From Tetrapyrgos nigripes (taxonomy: Eukaryota > Basidiomycota > Agaricomycetes > Agaricales > Campanellaceae), in assembly GCA_013368315.1 (NCBI GenBank), contig JAACJM010000111.1, positions 1 to 64,000 of the forward strand: a stretch of DNA of 64,000 bases, given 5' to 3'. Made by a program: the position numbers and the translations under genes. The notes under the pieces were generated by a model. That model made no database searches, was not told where the DNA came from, and worked only from the letters and a program-made list of their open reading frames with translations. How positions within the stretch are numbered: position 1 is the first letter of the stretch; each line of letters opens with the position of its first letter. Positions 48,226 through 58,433 of the stretch are shown piece after piece.

Positions 48226-50549
48226 GTCAGTTATCTTGTCTGAATTTCCCAGTGCTTTAGTCAATAGCAATGGAGAATGGAATCCCCCAATGGTATTGAT
48301 TGATAGATCTTTAAGATGCGTCCTCAACCTGGCCCTTCCAGTGGTGCGCCATGACAAGAGCGGGTGAGCCTCCCCGGTGGCGCAATGTTGCACATATGGC
48401 ACACTTATTTTATCCAGTTATCTACATGTCTGCCTCCGTTCACCCCACCAGGCACGTCATTTTGGGGTGAATATTTTTCTTACCCTCCGAGCTCAGCGTA
48501 AATGAACACGTTCACCGTAAGTACGTGAATTCAATTTCCACTACTATTCTCTCGCAATGTCGGTTTCTGGTCGCATATAATTGGTCGCTTCCCACTTTAA
48601 AAGGTTAAACGGGGAAGTGGTGAGCACATGGAACCATCAAGGCCATCCCTGGCCTTTCCAACATCTGAATAGTTGGCGATGGTAGCTGGCGGTCCGCCGA
48701 CGGCAGCATCGGGCCTATGTATCATTTTGATGTCGGTACTTCGAGGTCGGTACGATATGGGGAAAATCTCTGAATTGAAGAAATGTGTATGAAATGTCCT
48801 CCGTCCTTCGATATGTGGTATATATATGCCTTATTTTACTCACGGGACGCACTTGCCTTTTCCGATGTACGTCTATTGGACTCAGGGATATTTGAGGGAT
48901 ATGGGCCTCGGACAAGACAAATGTGGCTGGACAGAAAAGGACTTTTGCAAAGGCGTCTATGGCGCGTATGTCTCAAGGATGTCTTCAACGCTTTCGTCCA
49001 CTACCGATTCCCGTTGATCCGCCAAAAGAAAATACAAACCCGAGTTGCTGAGTCTGCACTGGTACCGATCTATGTATAGGACCATGGCAAGGTAACAAGA
49101 AAGTTGTGAATCGTTTCGCAGGATTATCGATATCGTATTTGAAGTGAGCTAGGTCTCAGGCAACGTCAAGTCAAACCACCCTGAATATTCACTAGGCCGG
49201 CGGAATGCTTGGACATTGAGGATCTGCAGGTGAATGGCACATTGTTGAACCATCACTGTACTAACCAGATCTGGGCATAGGTCTTTCAGAGTCTCAGCCG
49301 CGGTCGAGTGCCAGAGAGACTGGAGACTACAGATCTAGAAATTTTCCGCGGCCACACTTGTAACCTGTTCGAAAACAGTTACCTAGCGGTGATTTACGGA
49401 GGGTTTGCTCAGACTCTCGCCCCGCAAGACAGTCCGCAGTCCGCAGTGGCAAAATCTAGTAGGTTTCCAATATCCGCGGCTGTTGCGTTGCGCTCCGAAG
49501 ACGTCGATCAAGGCTAAAAGTCTAAAGAGCGCATTATTACCGATCACTGACCTCTGCACGGTGGAGAAATGGCACGCACATACGCATTCGAGGAGTAACG
49601 CGAACTATCCGGTTTCTGGACGTTTGGACTGCTTGGGACCTTGCGTGAGTAACGAGAACCTGAAAGATAGGATAGGATTCCCGAATATCCGAATGTCCGG
49701 AGGCACACGATCACAAGATGAGCTGGCTCTGGCCGTCGATCTTGAAATCGGTCAAGCTACAGAGCCAAGAAAAAAGACCAGGAAAAGACACACTGAGATA
49801 GCGAAGAAGTGTCCCAAAAAAGTCTTCCTGATGAAGCTATTGAAATGCTTTCAGGATTCGAGATTGGCTAAACTAGGTCGGCATTGTGGACAGTGTTTCT
49901 GGTAAAATTTACAGGAAACTCTACCCAGAATGTCTTGCATGAGTTACAGGCCTTTCTGCAGGCTGAGAATCTGCGTGTATGGTTCCAGCTGAGTATGGAG
50001 GGGAATGAGAGAAGAAGCGGACACGTGCCTCGTTACTCGGACCGTCACGGTAGATAGTTCAATTGATCATTTTTCATTTTTCACTCTTCCTCGACCCAGA
50101 CCTGTCGTGTTCTTCTTTGGTTCTTCTTCCTTCAATGAACACAGCCATCCTCACTGAGTTCATCCCGAAATCATGACCATGGAATTATCGATCTTGCGGT
50201 TTGTGCTGGCCCGATTCCACAATACAGCGCATACTTATCTGACTATCTAATAGACCGCGTCGCCCAATTTGAGCTCATGCTTATTGCAGTTGGGCATGGG
50301 TGGCATGCTTTGCTAGGACCATTCATTTGTCAGAAAGAAGCTTTCTGCAAAGTCTTATGCGTAGACTTTGTTGACTTTCGAGGCCTTCTGTGAGTTCTGT
50401 ATTCTCCTCTGCATCTCGAGAACGTAAAAATACGCATGCGTTCGAGACGCTCGATCGATAACATTGTTCTGATGATGATGATGATTATCAGATTTTGGCT
50501 GATAACGCGGTACTTAAGAGTCCGCCCGAAATGCGCTAGTCCAAAGTCC

Positions 50550-51217
50550 ATGTCCATGGTTAGTCGACGCCTGTTCTTTCGCAGTGCCCAACGATACTGA
50601 CAGAGTACAACCATATCACTAAGAACGCAGTTACCATTGAAAGAATCTTTGAGGGAGATGGTAGGAATTACCCAGAGTCAGGAGGTGAGTATCATACCGT
50701 GCTGTCCGCTGAAGCCTTGCATCTCACCGGACATTCATAGATATAGTGAGTATACATTATGTGGGGAAGTTGAACGACGGTTCAACATTTGACTCGACTT
50801 ATGACCGGTTTGTCAAGAGGTACCGCCAGTGAATAACTAAGCTGACTTGCTCTACCCCAGTGGAAGGCCCTTTGTTGTCGAGATAGGGATAGGAAAGGTT
50901 ATACAAGGATGGGATAACGGTTTGTACTCGTCTTTCACCGCCCTCACGCTCTCCTTAGCCTCTTCATTCAAACTTCCTTCAAATTTGCGTAGGAGTTCCC
51001 CAACTCTCGAAAGGTGAAAAGGTTATGATGACGGTACCTCCTGAATTAGTGCGTCCCCATTGTTCATGTTGACCTGAAGAGCTCATACTCATCTTCCCCT
51101 TCAAAACCCTTACAACAGGCATACGGCGAGCGCGGCGTCCCTCCAATAATACCTCCAAACTCAACACTCAAGTTTGAGATGGAGCTGATCGACATAGTGC
51201 GACCGGTAACCCAATAG
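50550..51217 (+). CDS. FPR1: FKBP12-type peptidyl-prolyl cis-trans isomerase
   Basis: This is a cytosolic proline isomerase and the target through which FK506 and rapamycin act on calcineurin and TOR. Five exons give about 115 residues, the usual FKBP12 length. Exon 1 is nine bases (Met-Ser-Met, 50,550-50,558). Exon 2 from 50,624 reads [20 protein letters not shown]. Later exons read [58 protein letters not shown] and [20 protein letters not shown], ending VRPVTQ at 51,217. Drug-pocket residues are visible by alignment to human FKBP12: Tyr26 (HYVG), Phe36 and Asp37 (TFDS), Phe46 (PFVV), Val55 and Ile56, Trp59 (GWDNG), Tyr82 (AYG) and Phe99. The His87 position is Val. No signal peptide or membrane helix is present. 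Confidence 0.9.
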
Positions 51218-51635
51218 TGCCATTTCTCCCCTTGATTTCATTAGTGATTCTATGCATTTCCCCTATATATTTCGCTGCGCTCTCCCTCCCCGTTCCTTCT
51301 GGCTGTAGTCGGATGTATTGGATCTGGATAGACTGTGCTCCCTTGCACCGAGGATCGCTGCTGTAGCTTGAAGCTTGGCTTGCCCGCTCGCCAAAACCCT
51401 TGCTCGAAGGACCTCCCCTACTCTTTTGCCCCAAAAAGAATCACGATTCGTGATGATATCCGCCTTTTTGCCTGGTTGTGTCGTTATGTACAGTTACGGA
51501 CGGACGGTTGGGGGGTTTTTGTAGTGTAAATTATTCGTCTAGCAAACTCAACCACTCGCATACTCTGTACTTTTACCATCCATTCTTCACACGGAACTAG
51601 CATCTGTATACACACATGTAGGATCACTGTCCGGA
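51218..51635. other. 3' flank of FKBP gene
   Basis: No gene. T/C-rich 3' UTR-like sequence is followed by an AT-richer stretch toward 51,620. Confidence 0.4.
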
Positions 51636-52674
51636 CTACCACTGCATTGATCGGTTCACATCAACGCTTTCCTTATCAGCCAGAAAGAGGTAGTGATCCT
51701 CGGTTTCCCCGAATGCATTGCACGCAATGTGAGGGCCTTGACGGAGCAGAAGATAGTGCACGATGGACGACGAATCTTTGGAGATTTCGCCGTGAGTACC
51801 AAGATTGGGTAGCAAGGAACGAAAATGGATACACCGCATGTTGAGAGTATACATTGAATGGACTATGACGCGAGTCCCGACCTTCCAGCGTTTGGCGTCA
51901 TGCTCGGATCCAGGGAGTCACTGCGAGAAAATAGAAAAGGGGGATTGTCAGTTTCAAGAATTATGAGCATAACTGACAGATCTATGAAAAGCCACATGTA
52001 ATAAATTTGGGATATCGTTACCGTTTACGCCGCAGTGCGCTGGTAAGAGGACCTCGAAGTTACTCCAGAGAGCAGTAATAGTGATGTGAGCACTAACTGA
52101 GTCTAGGTATGCCGAGACTTCCCCAGAAAAACCTGGTGGACGATCGATGCGTGAGGTATGACATTTCACCCTGGAATTGGTCAAGTATTGGCGGTTATAT
52201 CTCGGAGTGAGTAAAGCAAGTCGTTGAACCATGGCCTTGATGTAAAGGTAGCGAGTTACCCAACCCTTTGACCTGTGATAATAGCAACTAATCCACTGGT
52301 GTGAGGAACTTGTTTGGGTTTGCAGAAGGCCGGAGAGCCCACGTATGTGTCATGGACCGCAAAATACCCGCTCAGGACCCAACAGTTCAGATGGTCACAG
52401 ACGACAGAATAGAGAGGTAAACTGCAAGAATGTATCTTAGTACACAGCACACGCATGTCAGTGGATAGGTATGACATACCATATGGAAAACTCTGGCAAA
52501 AGTGGTCGTGCGCAGACATTTTTCCCTATCATCAGCATTGAAAGATTTGGGCATGCGCACAGGACGTGGAGTTAGCGAGTAAAAAGTAGTACTTCGAAGT
52601 CGACCTGGAAAACGGTGAAGACGGTTGTCTGTCTTGCAAGAACGTGAAGGATCCATTTTGGCCTGAGATTCCAT
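51636..52674 (-). pseudogene. Possible decayed multi-exon gene, unknown
   Basis: Not recognised. Successive minus-strand frames have protein-like composition and splice-like borders. MESQAKMDPSRSC from 52,674 continues through RLRSTTFYSLTPRPVRMPKS to FARVFHM at a GTATGT donor (52,471). A frame with CDHLNCWVLSGYFAVHDTYV lies at about 52,310-52,400. RYLYIKAMVQRLALLTPRYN follows near 52,210-52,260. A final piece (SKDSSSIVHYLLLRQGPHIA) ends at 51,636. The pieces do not join in frame with canonical splicing, so this is either a relic or a gene whose structure I misread. Confidence 0.3.
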
Positions 52675-53343
52675 GCCGACTTTGGCAGGTATCCCTGTCT
52701 GCTGTAAAGTCAAGCTTCTTGAAAGAGAAGCATTGCGCTGGCGGTATCGAAGACTGTAAGCGTGAAAGAAACCATAAATGTATTCAATACGCAAGCACTA
52801 CCCAGGTAATTGACGACGATGCAACACACCAAAGTCATACACGAAACGTTGTTAAAGGCGGCGGTGTGCCATGTACATGCGGAATCCTGTATTGAATGAG
52901 AGCCTGAGAGGCGAAAGCCAAATTCCTGCCAAGCTTAAACGCCTCCGTGGTCAGTGCTTGCGTGCATACGTACCAGTGATAGGATGAGTAGTTCAGGGCA
53001 ACCTGCCGGCGTAAAGGAGTAAATCGTTAGAATGGATATTTGCCTTCCTTCACATGGGATACTGTTGTCAAAGACCTCGTCGAATTAAAGTGTAATCAGC
53101 GCAATACGCCGTGGTCAATCTCGAAAACGCTGAAAGGTCGCACGCAAGAGGGGTATCCATTTCCTGTTTCATTCTTCTCCGAGAGAATTCGAAGTTCCAT
53201 AATAAAAATGAGTGTCATAAGATAGGTAAACCGCTCGTCCAGAGCGACATTTTGGTACAACACAAACACGTCAATCCCAGCACGACGACACCTAGTATCT
53301 CATAGCTCCGCAATACAAGTCAAGTAGTACCCGGCACAGGCCT
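52675..53343. other. Intergenic, no gene seen
   Basis: This holds the 5' flank of the doubtful relic and the 3' flank of the Sec61 beta gene. Short plus-strand frames here (52,644-52,895; 53,040-53,225) have no recognisable features. Confidence 0.4.
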
Positions 53344-53810
53344 TTACGACGAGAATGCACGGATAACCTTGGCAGAGATGTGAAGGAAGAAGATGGAACC
53401 AATGAATGAGAGAGAGAGGACGAGAACGATGAAGGGGTCACTATGGTAAGAGGATGCTCAGTGTGACGTGTTCTAATACTGCAGAAAGCGGCACTCACAC
53501 ACGGAGCCCAGGCGAGTCGTCAGTGTATAATTTCAGCATTGTGTTCGATGAACCTCCAGCACCTGCTGCTCTTGTAGAGTTGGGTTTGGAGACTTGAGAG
53601 CCAGTTGCACGGCGTCTAAAGCAAATGTGTCCTTAGTATGTTTCCTGTCGGTTTAATGGTCATTAGACAAACCGAATTTGAGCACCAGGAGGTTTGGCGA
53701 CACCCGAGGAAGCAGGTCGGGGACTGCCATTAGAACGGGGTGAATCAGAGTCGGACTGCAATGGAGTGTTCAGCATAGATACGCAATTGGTGAAGATGTA
53801 AACTGACCAT
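53344..53810 (-). CDS. SBH1: Sec61 translocon beta subunit
   Basis: This is the tail-anchored small subunit of the ER protein-conducting channel. Exon 1 is only the ATG (53,808-53,810). The intron GTCAGT...TTGCAG is followed by SDSDSPRSNGSPRPASSG, then VAKPPGAQIR. A second intron leads to RRATGSQVSKPNSTRAAGAG and LKLYTDDSPGLRV, the hallmark of Sec61 beta. After a third intron, DPFIVLVLSLSFIGSIFFL is the membrane anchor, with a short lumenal tail ending RAFSS at 53,344. The total is about 100 residues, as expected. All four exons join in frame with canonical GT-AG. The leader before the hallmark is disordered and Ser/Pro-rich, as in other fungi. Confidence 0.9.
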
Positions 53811-53876
53811 TGTACCAAGAAATGAAACAGAAGTAAAAGACCAAGTGTGCTGGCAGGAGACTTGTCCTCCACAATT

Positions 53877-53892
53877 CTAACCCTAACCCTAA
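53877..53892 (-). promoter_or_regulatory. TTAGGG repeat (telobox-like) in the Sec61 beta promoter
   Basis: Read toward the gene, the sequence is TTAGGGTTAGGGTTAG, 67-82 nt upstream of the ATG. It equals two and a half telomere repeat units. In yeasts TTAGGG in promoters is bound by Tbf1-type factors; a comparable role here is inference. It is too short to be a telomere or an interstitial telomere block. Confidence 0.45.
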
Positions 53893-53997
53893 TCACGTGA
53901 GTTGGGACACGTAGTGACGCGTGTCGCGCTCGTTGCTCCCTTCAGCTCCCTTCCTTTGTGTTTTGTACCAATCCAATATCCTTCAAGAAAGTCTAGG

Positions 53998-54381
53998 CTA
54001 AGCGCTGACATGCTCTTGTACAATAATGCCTTCCTGCAAAGCTTCTCTCGCCCTTGTAACTGCCTCTTCAACTGACGCTCCAGGCTCCACAGTCAACAAC
54101 AGACCGTGTTCCTTGATTTCTCCCTCTTCCGTATTACGAAACGGACCATACAGTCCTGTTGGATACACCCAGAAGACGACTCCAAACCTCGTTCGCAATA
54201 TCCCTGATTCATCTGCTGAAGCTTTTCCCTGAGCTATGATATGTCTTTGTACTGCGCTGAAATCCTCTGCATTGGAAATCTCGTCAAACTTCTGCGTTGC
54301 GAGCAGTGCGTAGAGAAGGGTTTGGCTCTCCTGCCCAGTAGAACGGGTGACATAGCTTGGCCATGGGTTGGCATGCGACAT
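53998..54381 (-). CDS. Small intact protein of unknown function (127 aa)
   Basis: A single open exon from the ATG at 54,379-54,381 to 53,998. The composition is that of a folded soluble protein: TGQESQTLLYALLATQKFDE, then a strand-like segment RTRFGVVFWVYPTGLYGPF, then EHGLLLTVEPGASVEEAVTR and a final helix. No signal peptide, membrane segment or known motif was seen. It lies 187 bp upstream of the Sec61 beta ATG on the same strand. An upstream exon cannot be excluded. I do not recognise the family. Confidence 0.6.
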   Translation of the reverse strand: MSHANPWPSYVTRSTGQESQTLLYALLATQKFDEISNAEDFSAVQRHIIAQGKASADESGILRTRFGVVFWVYPTGLYGPFRNTEEGEIKEHGLLLTVEPGASVEEAVTRAREALQEGIIVQEHVSA

Positions 54382-54975
54382 GCTTTTCGGTACCAGGGTT
54401 TTATTTATACCGCTTGCGCCATCCTTGGGGCGGATCTACTGTTAATATACAACGCACTGCCTGTTGTCATGGCCTCAGTGACTCCATCGTTGACTCAATG
54501 GACGGAATAAACCATTCTCGAATTTCATACGTACTGTTACACTTTTCCGTTCAGCCTTGTTCTTGCTAATTACACTCTTTACATTGCCTATTGACACAAA
54601 ACGAAAAAGTTTTATCCAAAGAGGGTCGACAAGAAAACGCGAAGAAAAGGACCCTCATCGGTGTTCAATAAAGGCTAGCATGACGAAAAAAAGGAAAATT
54701 AAGGCGAAGGTCGCGTGTAGATGTCACATGCAGTGGATTTGGAGCGAAAAGAGCACTGAAGGATGGCAGAAGCCCAAGAGATTGGATTCGAAACCAATCG
54801 GATCATAAAGGTGCTCAAGACTAGAGGCTGCATGGGTAGGATGGGGACAAATGGATGCAGCGAAAAACGCAATAAATGGAATCATAGGTTACTGTGGTTG
54901 TCGTTGTTATGGTGTAGGAAGCCAGAATTACAGAGAAAGGGGAGAGAGGAGAGAGATCGAGACAAATGAAAGAAT
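54382..54975. other. Endosulfine 3' flank, no gene
   Basis: A purine-rich stretch on the plus strand (pyrimidine-rich in the direction of the endosulfine gene) is consistent with that gene's 3' UTR. No protein-like frame was found. Confidence 0.4.
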
Positions 54976-55591
54976 CTATACTGTCGGTGCTGATTCTGAT
55001 TCAGCTAGTGGAGAGCTTGGAGTGCTCCCTGCTGCATCTCGATCGTGATCGACTGGTTTTCCTTCAGTATCTTCTGCGTCAGTCGCGTCTTTGACTGGAC
55101 TCGAGTTGTTTGTTGGAGAGATGGAGAGGCTTTGGTGACTGCCGTTATTAGAAGGAGGAGAGGATGCGTGAGGGATACTGTAAAGAAAAGAAACAACAAT
55201 TCAGTCAAGAAAGTTCCATGCGCTAAGGAGTCGAATTACTTCTCGGGGTTGGGGATCGCAGTTCCAACGGTGTTTTGGGGCGTAACGCCCGCCTTGGAGA
55301 GTGCATAGTCACCCGAATCAAAGTATTTTCGGTCCTGCAATAGGCTGGCGTAAGTTTGATAGCAATGTACGATGGATGAGACACGCACTTTCTGCATCTT
55401 CATTAGCGTGTTCTTGTGCTGTGGCAGCTTTCCATATTTTGCGAAAAGGAGCTGCTCCTGCTCGTTCAGTTTCTGTGTAAATGGTAGAAGACAAGGTAAT
55501 CAGGATCAGCATACGCCAAGTGACCACTCTCCGGTATTCAGTAAGGTACTCACACTGATATCGACCTTGTTTCGCTGAGCGGGAATCATAC
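54976..55591 (-). CDS. IGO1: Endosulfine family protein (Igo1/Igo2-like)
   Basis: Endosulfines, once phosphorylated by Greatwall/Rim15 kinase, inhibit PP2A-B55 and promote mitotic or quiescence programmes. Exon 1 (from 55,591) reads MIPAQRNKVDIS. Exon 2 reads KLNEQEQLLFAKYGKLPQHK and LMKMQK. Exon 3 reads DRKYFDSGDYALSKAG, containing the invariant FDSGDY motif whose Ser is the Greatwall/Rim15 target, then TVGTAIPNPE. The last exon is a Ser/Pro-rich disordered tail (HASSPPSNNG, SISPTNNSSP, STPSSPLAES) ending at 54,976. Three GT-AG introns join in frame, for a total of about 150 residues. Start choice: the ATG at 55,589-55,591 is the only one in frame before the conserved region. Confidence 0.9.
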
Positions 55592-55862
55592 TGGGAATGA
55601 AAGACGCTCAGATAATGGAAGAAGTGGAAGAAAGAGATGAGGGTTTCGGATGCACCCTGTTGTCGATGGCGTTGTAAGTTAGTCTCCCTATTTATGTAAC
55701 GTCACAGAATTGCTTTCTACACGAGTCTAGATCACGCTGCGGAGCTCAGTCGGAGTCAAAACTCAATCGGATCCTATATGCCGGTTGTTATACCTTAAAA
55801 CGCCTTCTTCTAGACTTCTACAGTACATCAATAGCTAGCATATCCTCTTGGCCATGGTGCTC

Positions 55863-58278
55863 CTATCCCGAGGCCTCATGACCAGAACCTGAGAGCCTCG
55901 CAGCCCTTCTATCCTCCTCATGCTCTAGCAGGTGATCCATCCCTAAACCCTGATCAATGTCGAGAATACACTGCGTGAGCTCATCTACACTATCCTGCGT
56001 CGCTCTTTCGGTTTCAGAGTTTCCCCATCCATCGTCGAAATCCGCTATCTCCATGTCAGTGTCTACTTGAAGATCCAAGTCCTGTTCTGTATCAGAAAAG
56101 TCTAAATTGACGTCCTGGAATGACATAGTGGTAGGAGTCATAGTATGAGCTTGTTCTTGGTATGATGACGAATCAACGGTATTGCCAGCCTCAGGGTCAG
56201 AGTCAAACAAGTCTTCTGTATCGCTGTAAGGACCCGAGAGAAAAGGAGGAAGAGCAGTATCTGGTTGACATGAAAGCGTCATGATGTGCGGTTCTGGACT
56301 GTACGTCCCATAGTCCTGGTCATCAAGCACATTGGAGATGTCTGCAACATGGGGTATATGCTGGGATACCATGAGCTCCAGGTCCGAGGTCATATTTATG
56401 TCAAGGTCTTCATCTGAATGCGATAATTGTGAGCTGGTCAGGGACGGAGGTGTCTGCATAAAGGGCTGAGAAAACGAGAGTGCGAGCGGGTGCTTCGAGT
56501 GGTCCAGGTCCGGTTCCATGGGTAGATCTAGATCCTCGTCGTCTGAGTGTAACAGTTGAGATAAGAGCTGAGGAGAGTATGCGTGCTGTAGTAGTTGAGA
56601 TCCGTCTGGGTACAACAGTTGCGAGCTGGACTGAGAGGAGTGTGTATACTGGGGTGGCTGAGAAAGCGGCAATGGATAATCATGCTGGTCAAAGACGATG
56701 TCGATATCTTCGTCGGACTGTGAGAGATGCTTCGAGAAATCGGCTGAGGCCGGGTCATCTTCATGCGTCAAGAAGTCTTGTACTTCAATAAACCAGGGGC
56801 TCGGACTCCGACGAAGAACGTCTTGGGTGCCCTGATCGTCTGATGAAAGCTGTATGCCCAATGGGTAGTCCGAATTGTAGCCTGATTCAACACATTTGCC
56901 AGAGATATCGACCGGTACATCTAAATCCGAGCAAAGGCCATCCAAGTCGAGTGTGTGCGGTGTATACGAGGAACCAACAGCCCACGGCTCATCAGCGCTG
57001 ATAGAAGTGGTGCTGTTCTCTGACGGCAAGATGGATTGGTCGTGAGAGAGCTCGTCGTCATCGAGGGCATCTGAAGGGTTCAGGGGATTGCCAGCGGAAG
57101 ACTGAAACTGAGAATTAGCAATTTAGAGAAGAGATGGCAAGCTGTGCAGCAGACCTTGAAATTAGCACGCTTTGACCCGGTAAAATAAAGGGATTCCATA
57201 GACAGGCAAAATGCAGTCTCTTGATTCATTTTGAGGTCTTCTTGATCGCCAAGGTCGGTTTCTGAGCCCAGATATTCCGACAGGGATGAATGAGAAGCCT
57301 CGTATGATTGAAGCTGTTGACGTTTTAAAATCTAACAAATCGGTTAGCAGTGGTCTACTCAACTCACAAATTTACCTTTAGCAATTCCTTGAATCTTGCG
57401 CGAAACGTTGGATTTGAGGAGCGCTTTGCCATTTCCAAAATGGAACGAAAGATGGTCGGGAAAAAGGTCGCCTCCATGTCCAGTTGCTGGTAATAAGGGT
57501 TAGAGAGATATCAGCCTTCTCCGCGGCCTACACACCTTACACCATGTCCCTAAAATGAGGGGATACCGTCTGTCGTACAGAAGTTAAGCACTGCTCAGAC
57601 CAAATATTCGACGCGCACCTCACGAGATGCCAAGTTACGAAACGGCCCACAACATTGTCGACTAGACCGCGGAATGGAAGGGAGAGCTGGCTAGAAAATG
57701 GACTGAGGGCAAGTCTAGAAGAGTCTTCGCGTGACTGAGTCTGCCAGGAATACTGGAGATGAATTTCACGAAGGAAAACGCGGAGTGGTATCTCTTTGTG
57801 AAATGGTTGCCTACAACTTTCGGGCGTGATGGCGACTGTGTGCAAAAAGATATATATCAGGGAAAGAGAGATAACGAGTGACTGTTCTCATACTTTTTGG
57901 CCGGTCATCCTCCCGTCTACATAGATATCGGAAACGTTGCTCAGACCGAGCTGGGATGCATTCTGAAGCGAACTTGTTAGGATAAAAGCAAACCGACAAC
58001 TTGGAACGGACCGTGCGGAAATATTCTAGGAGATGATTTGCAATTTGGGATTTGAGCATGTCTTGTTGCGTCACTGGGACACGGTCCAAAAGGCCCGATA
58101 GAGTGAAAACGATTGGAGAATGCGAAAGGACATTGACAACATCGAAAAAGCGGGTGTTTCTGATAGTATGGGAAGAGTCGGCATTGCTGGGGGCTTGAAG
58201 GCAGTGTCTAGTGGTGAGAACGAGGACATTTGAAGCTGTAGACGCGCGAAGTCGGGAGGAGGAATTGAAGAACAGCAT
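55863..58278 (-). CDS. Large protein with acidic SQ-rich repeat region, unknown
   Basis: Not recognised. The ATG at 58,276-58,278 starts a region reading LVLTTRHCLQAPSNAD, VVNVLSHSPIVFTLSGLLDR and KSQIANHLLEYFRTVR. Later exons include MEATFFPTIFRSILEMAKRS and ARFKELLK (near 57,390-57,500), and then ILKRQQLQSYEASHSSLSEY. The last exon (57,100-55,863) is 380 residues of acidic sequence with Ser-Gln pairs and an imperfect repeat of the pattern SQLLHSDDEDLDLPMEPDL, seen at least three times. The exon join around 57,650-57,900 is uncertain because two frames are open. Folded N-terminal helices and a long acidic SQ-rich tail would suit a nuclear protein regulated by PI3K-like checkpoint kinases (inference). 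It is divergently transcribed from PKC1 with 155 bp between the ATGs. Confidence 0.55.
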
Positions 58279-58433
58279 TAGGGCAAATGAGGGTTCGGCT
58301 GGAGATTAGTGACACAGCCCCAAGCTGACAACATTCGATTTCTCATTTCTCTCTCTTTCGACCCCTCCAAGACCTTTCTCTTCTCTGGACGCTCATCCTC
58401 ATCGTGCTCGACGTCCTTTGCTAGTTCTCTGCA
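58279..58433. promoter_or_regulatory. Divergent promoter between the acidic protein gene and PKC1
   Basis: 155 bp separate the two ATGs. The PKC1 side carries pyrimidine-rich CTCTCTTTC and TTTCTCTTCTC blocks, common at fungal transcription starts. No TATA box was seen. Confidence 0.4.

Larger units (their letters stand above)
40804..50549. other. 9.7-kb gene-poor region
   Basis: The first 450 bp are T/C-rich and likely the 3' UTR and terminator of the Ecl1-like gene; short pentamer repeats (TATCC) occur near 41,403 and GA repeats near 42,578. Minus-strand frames at 42,959-43,249 and 43,415-43,630 have somewhat protein-like composition (LEELPNFRFSYAAACGEPWK) but join to nothing. The frames at 45,684-45,989, 46,226-46,483, 46,706-47,056 and 49,405-49,905 show no domain. 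At 47,810-47,830 GGCGGTTACCC is duplicated in tandem. I name no gene here. Confidence 0.4.

Noticed and set aside
49405..49905. 166-codon plus-strand frame
   Set aside because: The basic C-terminal stretch looked tempting, but no domain, leader or conserved pattern was seen; probably chance.
53877..53892. Interstitial telomere or chromosome end
   Set aside because: Only two and a half repeat units, within normal gene-dense sequence next to the SBH1 start.
54781..54805. tRNA B-box-like GGATTCGAAACC
   Set aside because: No A box, acceptor stem or cloverleaf around it.
57555..57605. 5S rRNA-like stretch (GGATACCGTCTG... GAAGTTAAGCACTGCTCAG)
   Set aside because: A short resemblance to the 5S region around GAAGTTAAGC, but the flanks, pairing arms and internal promoter boxes do not fit, and it lies within a protein-coding gene region.
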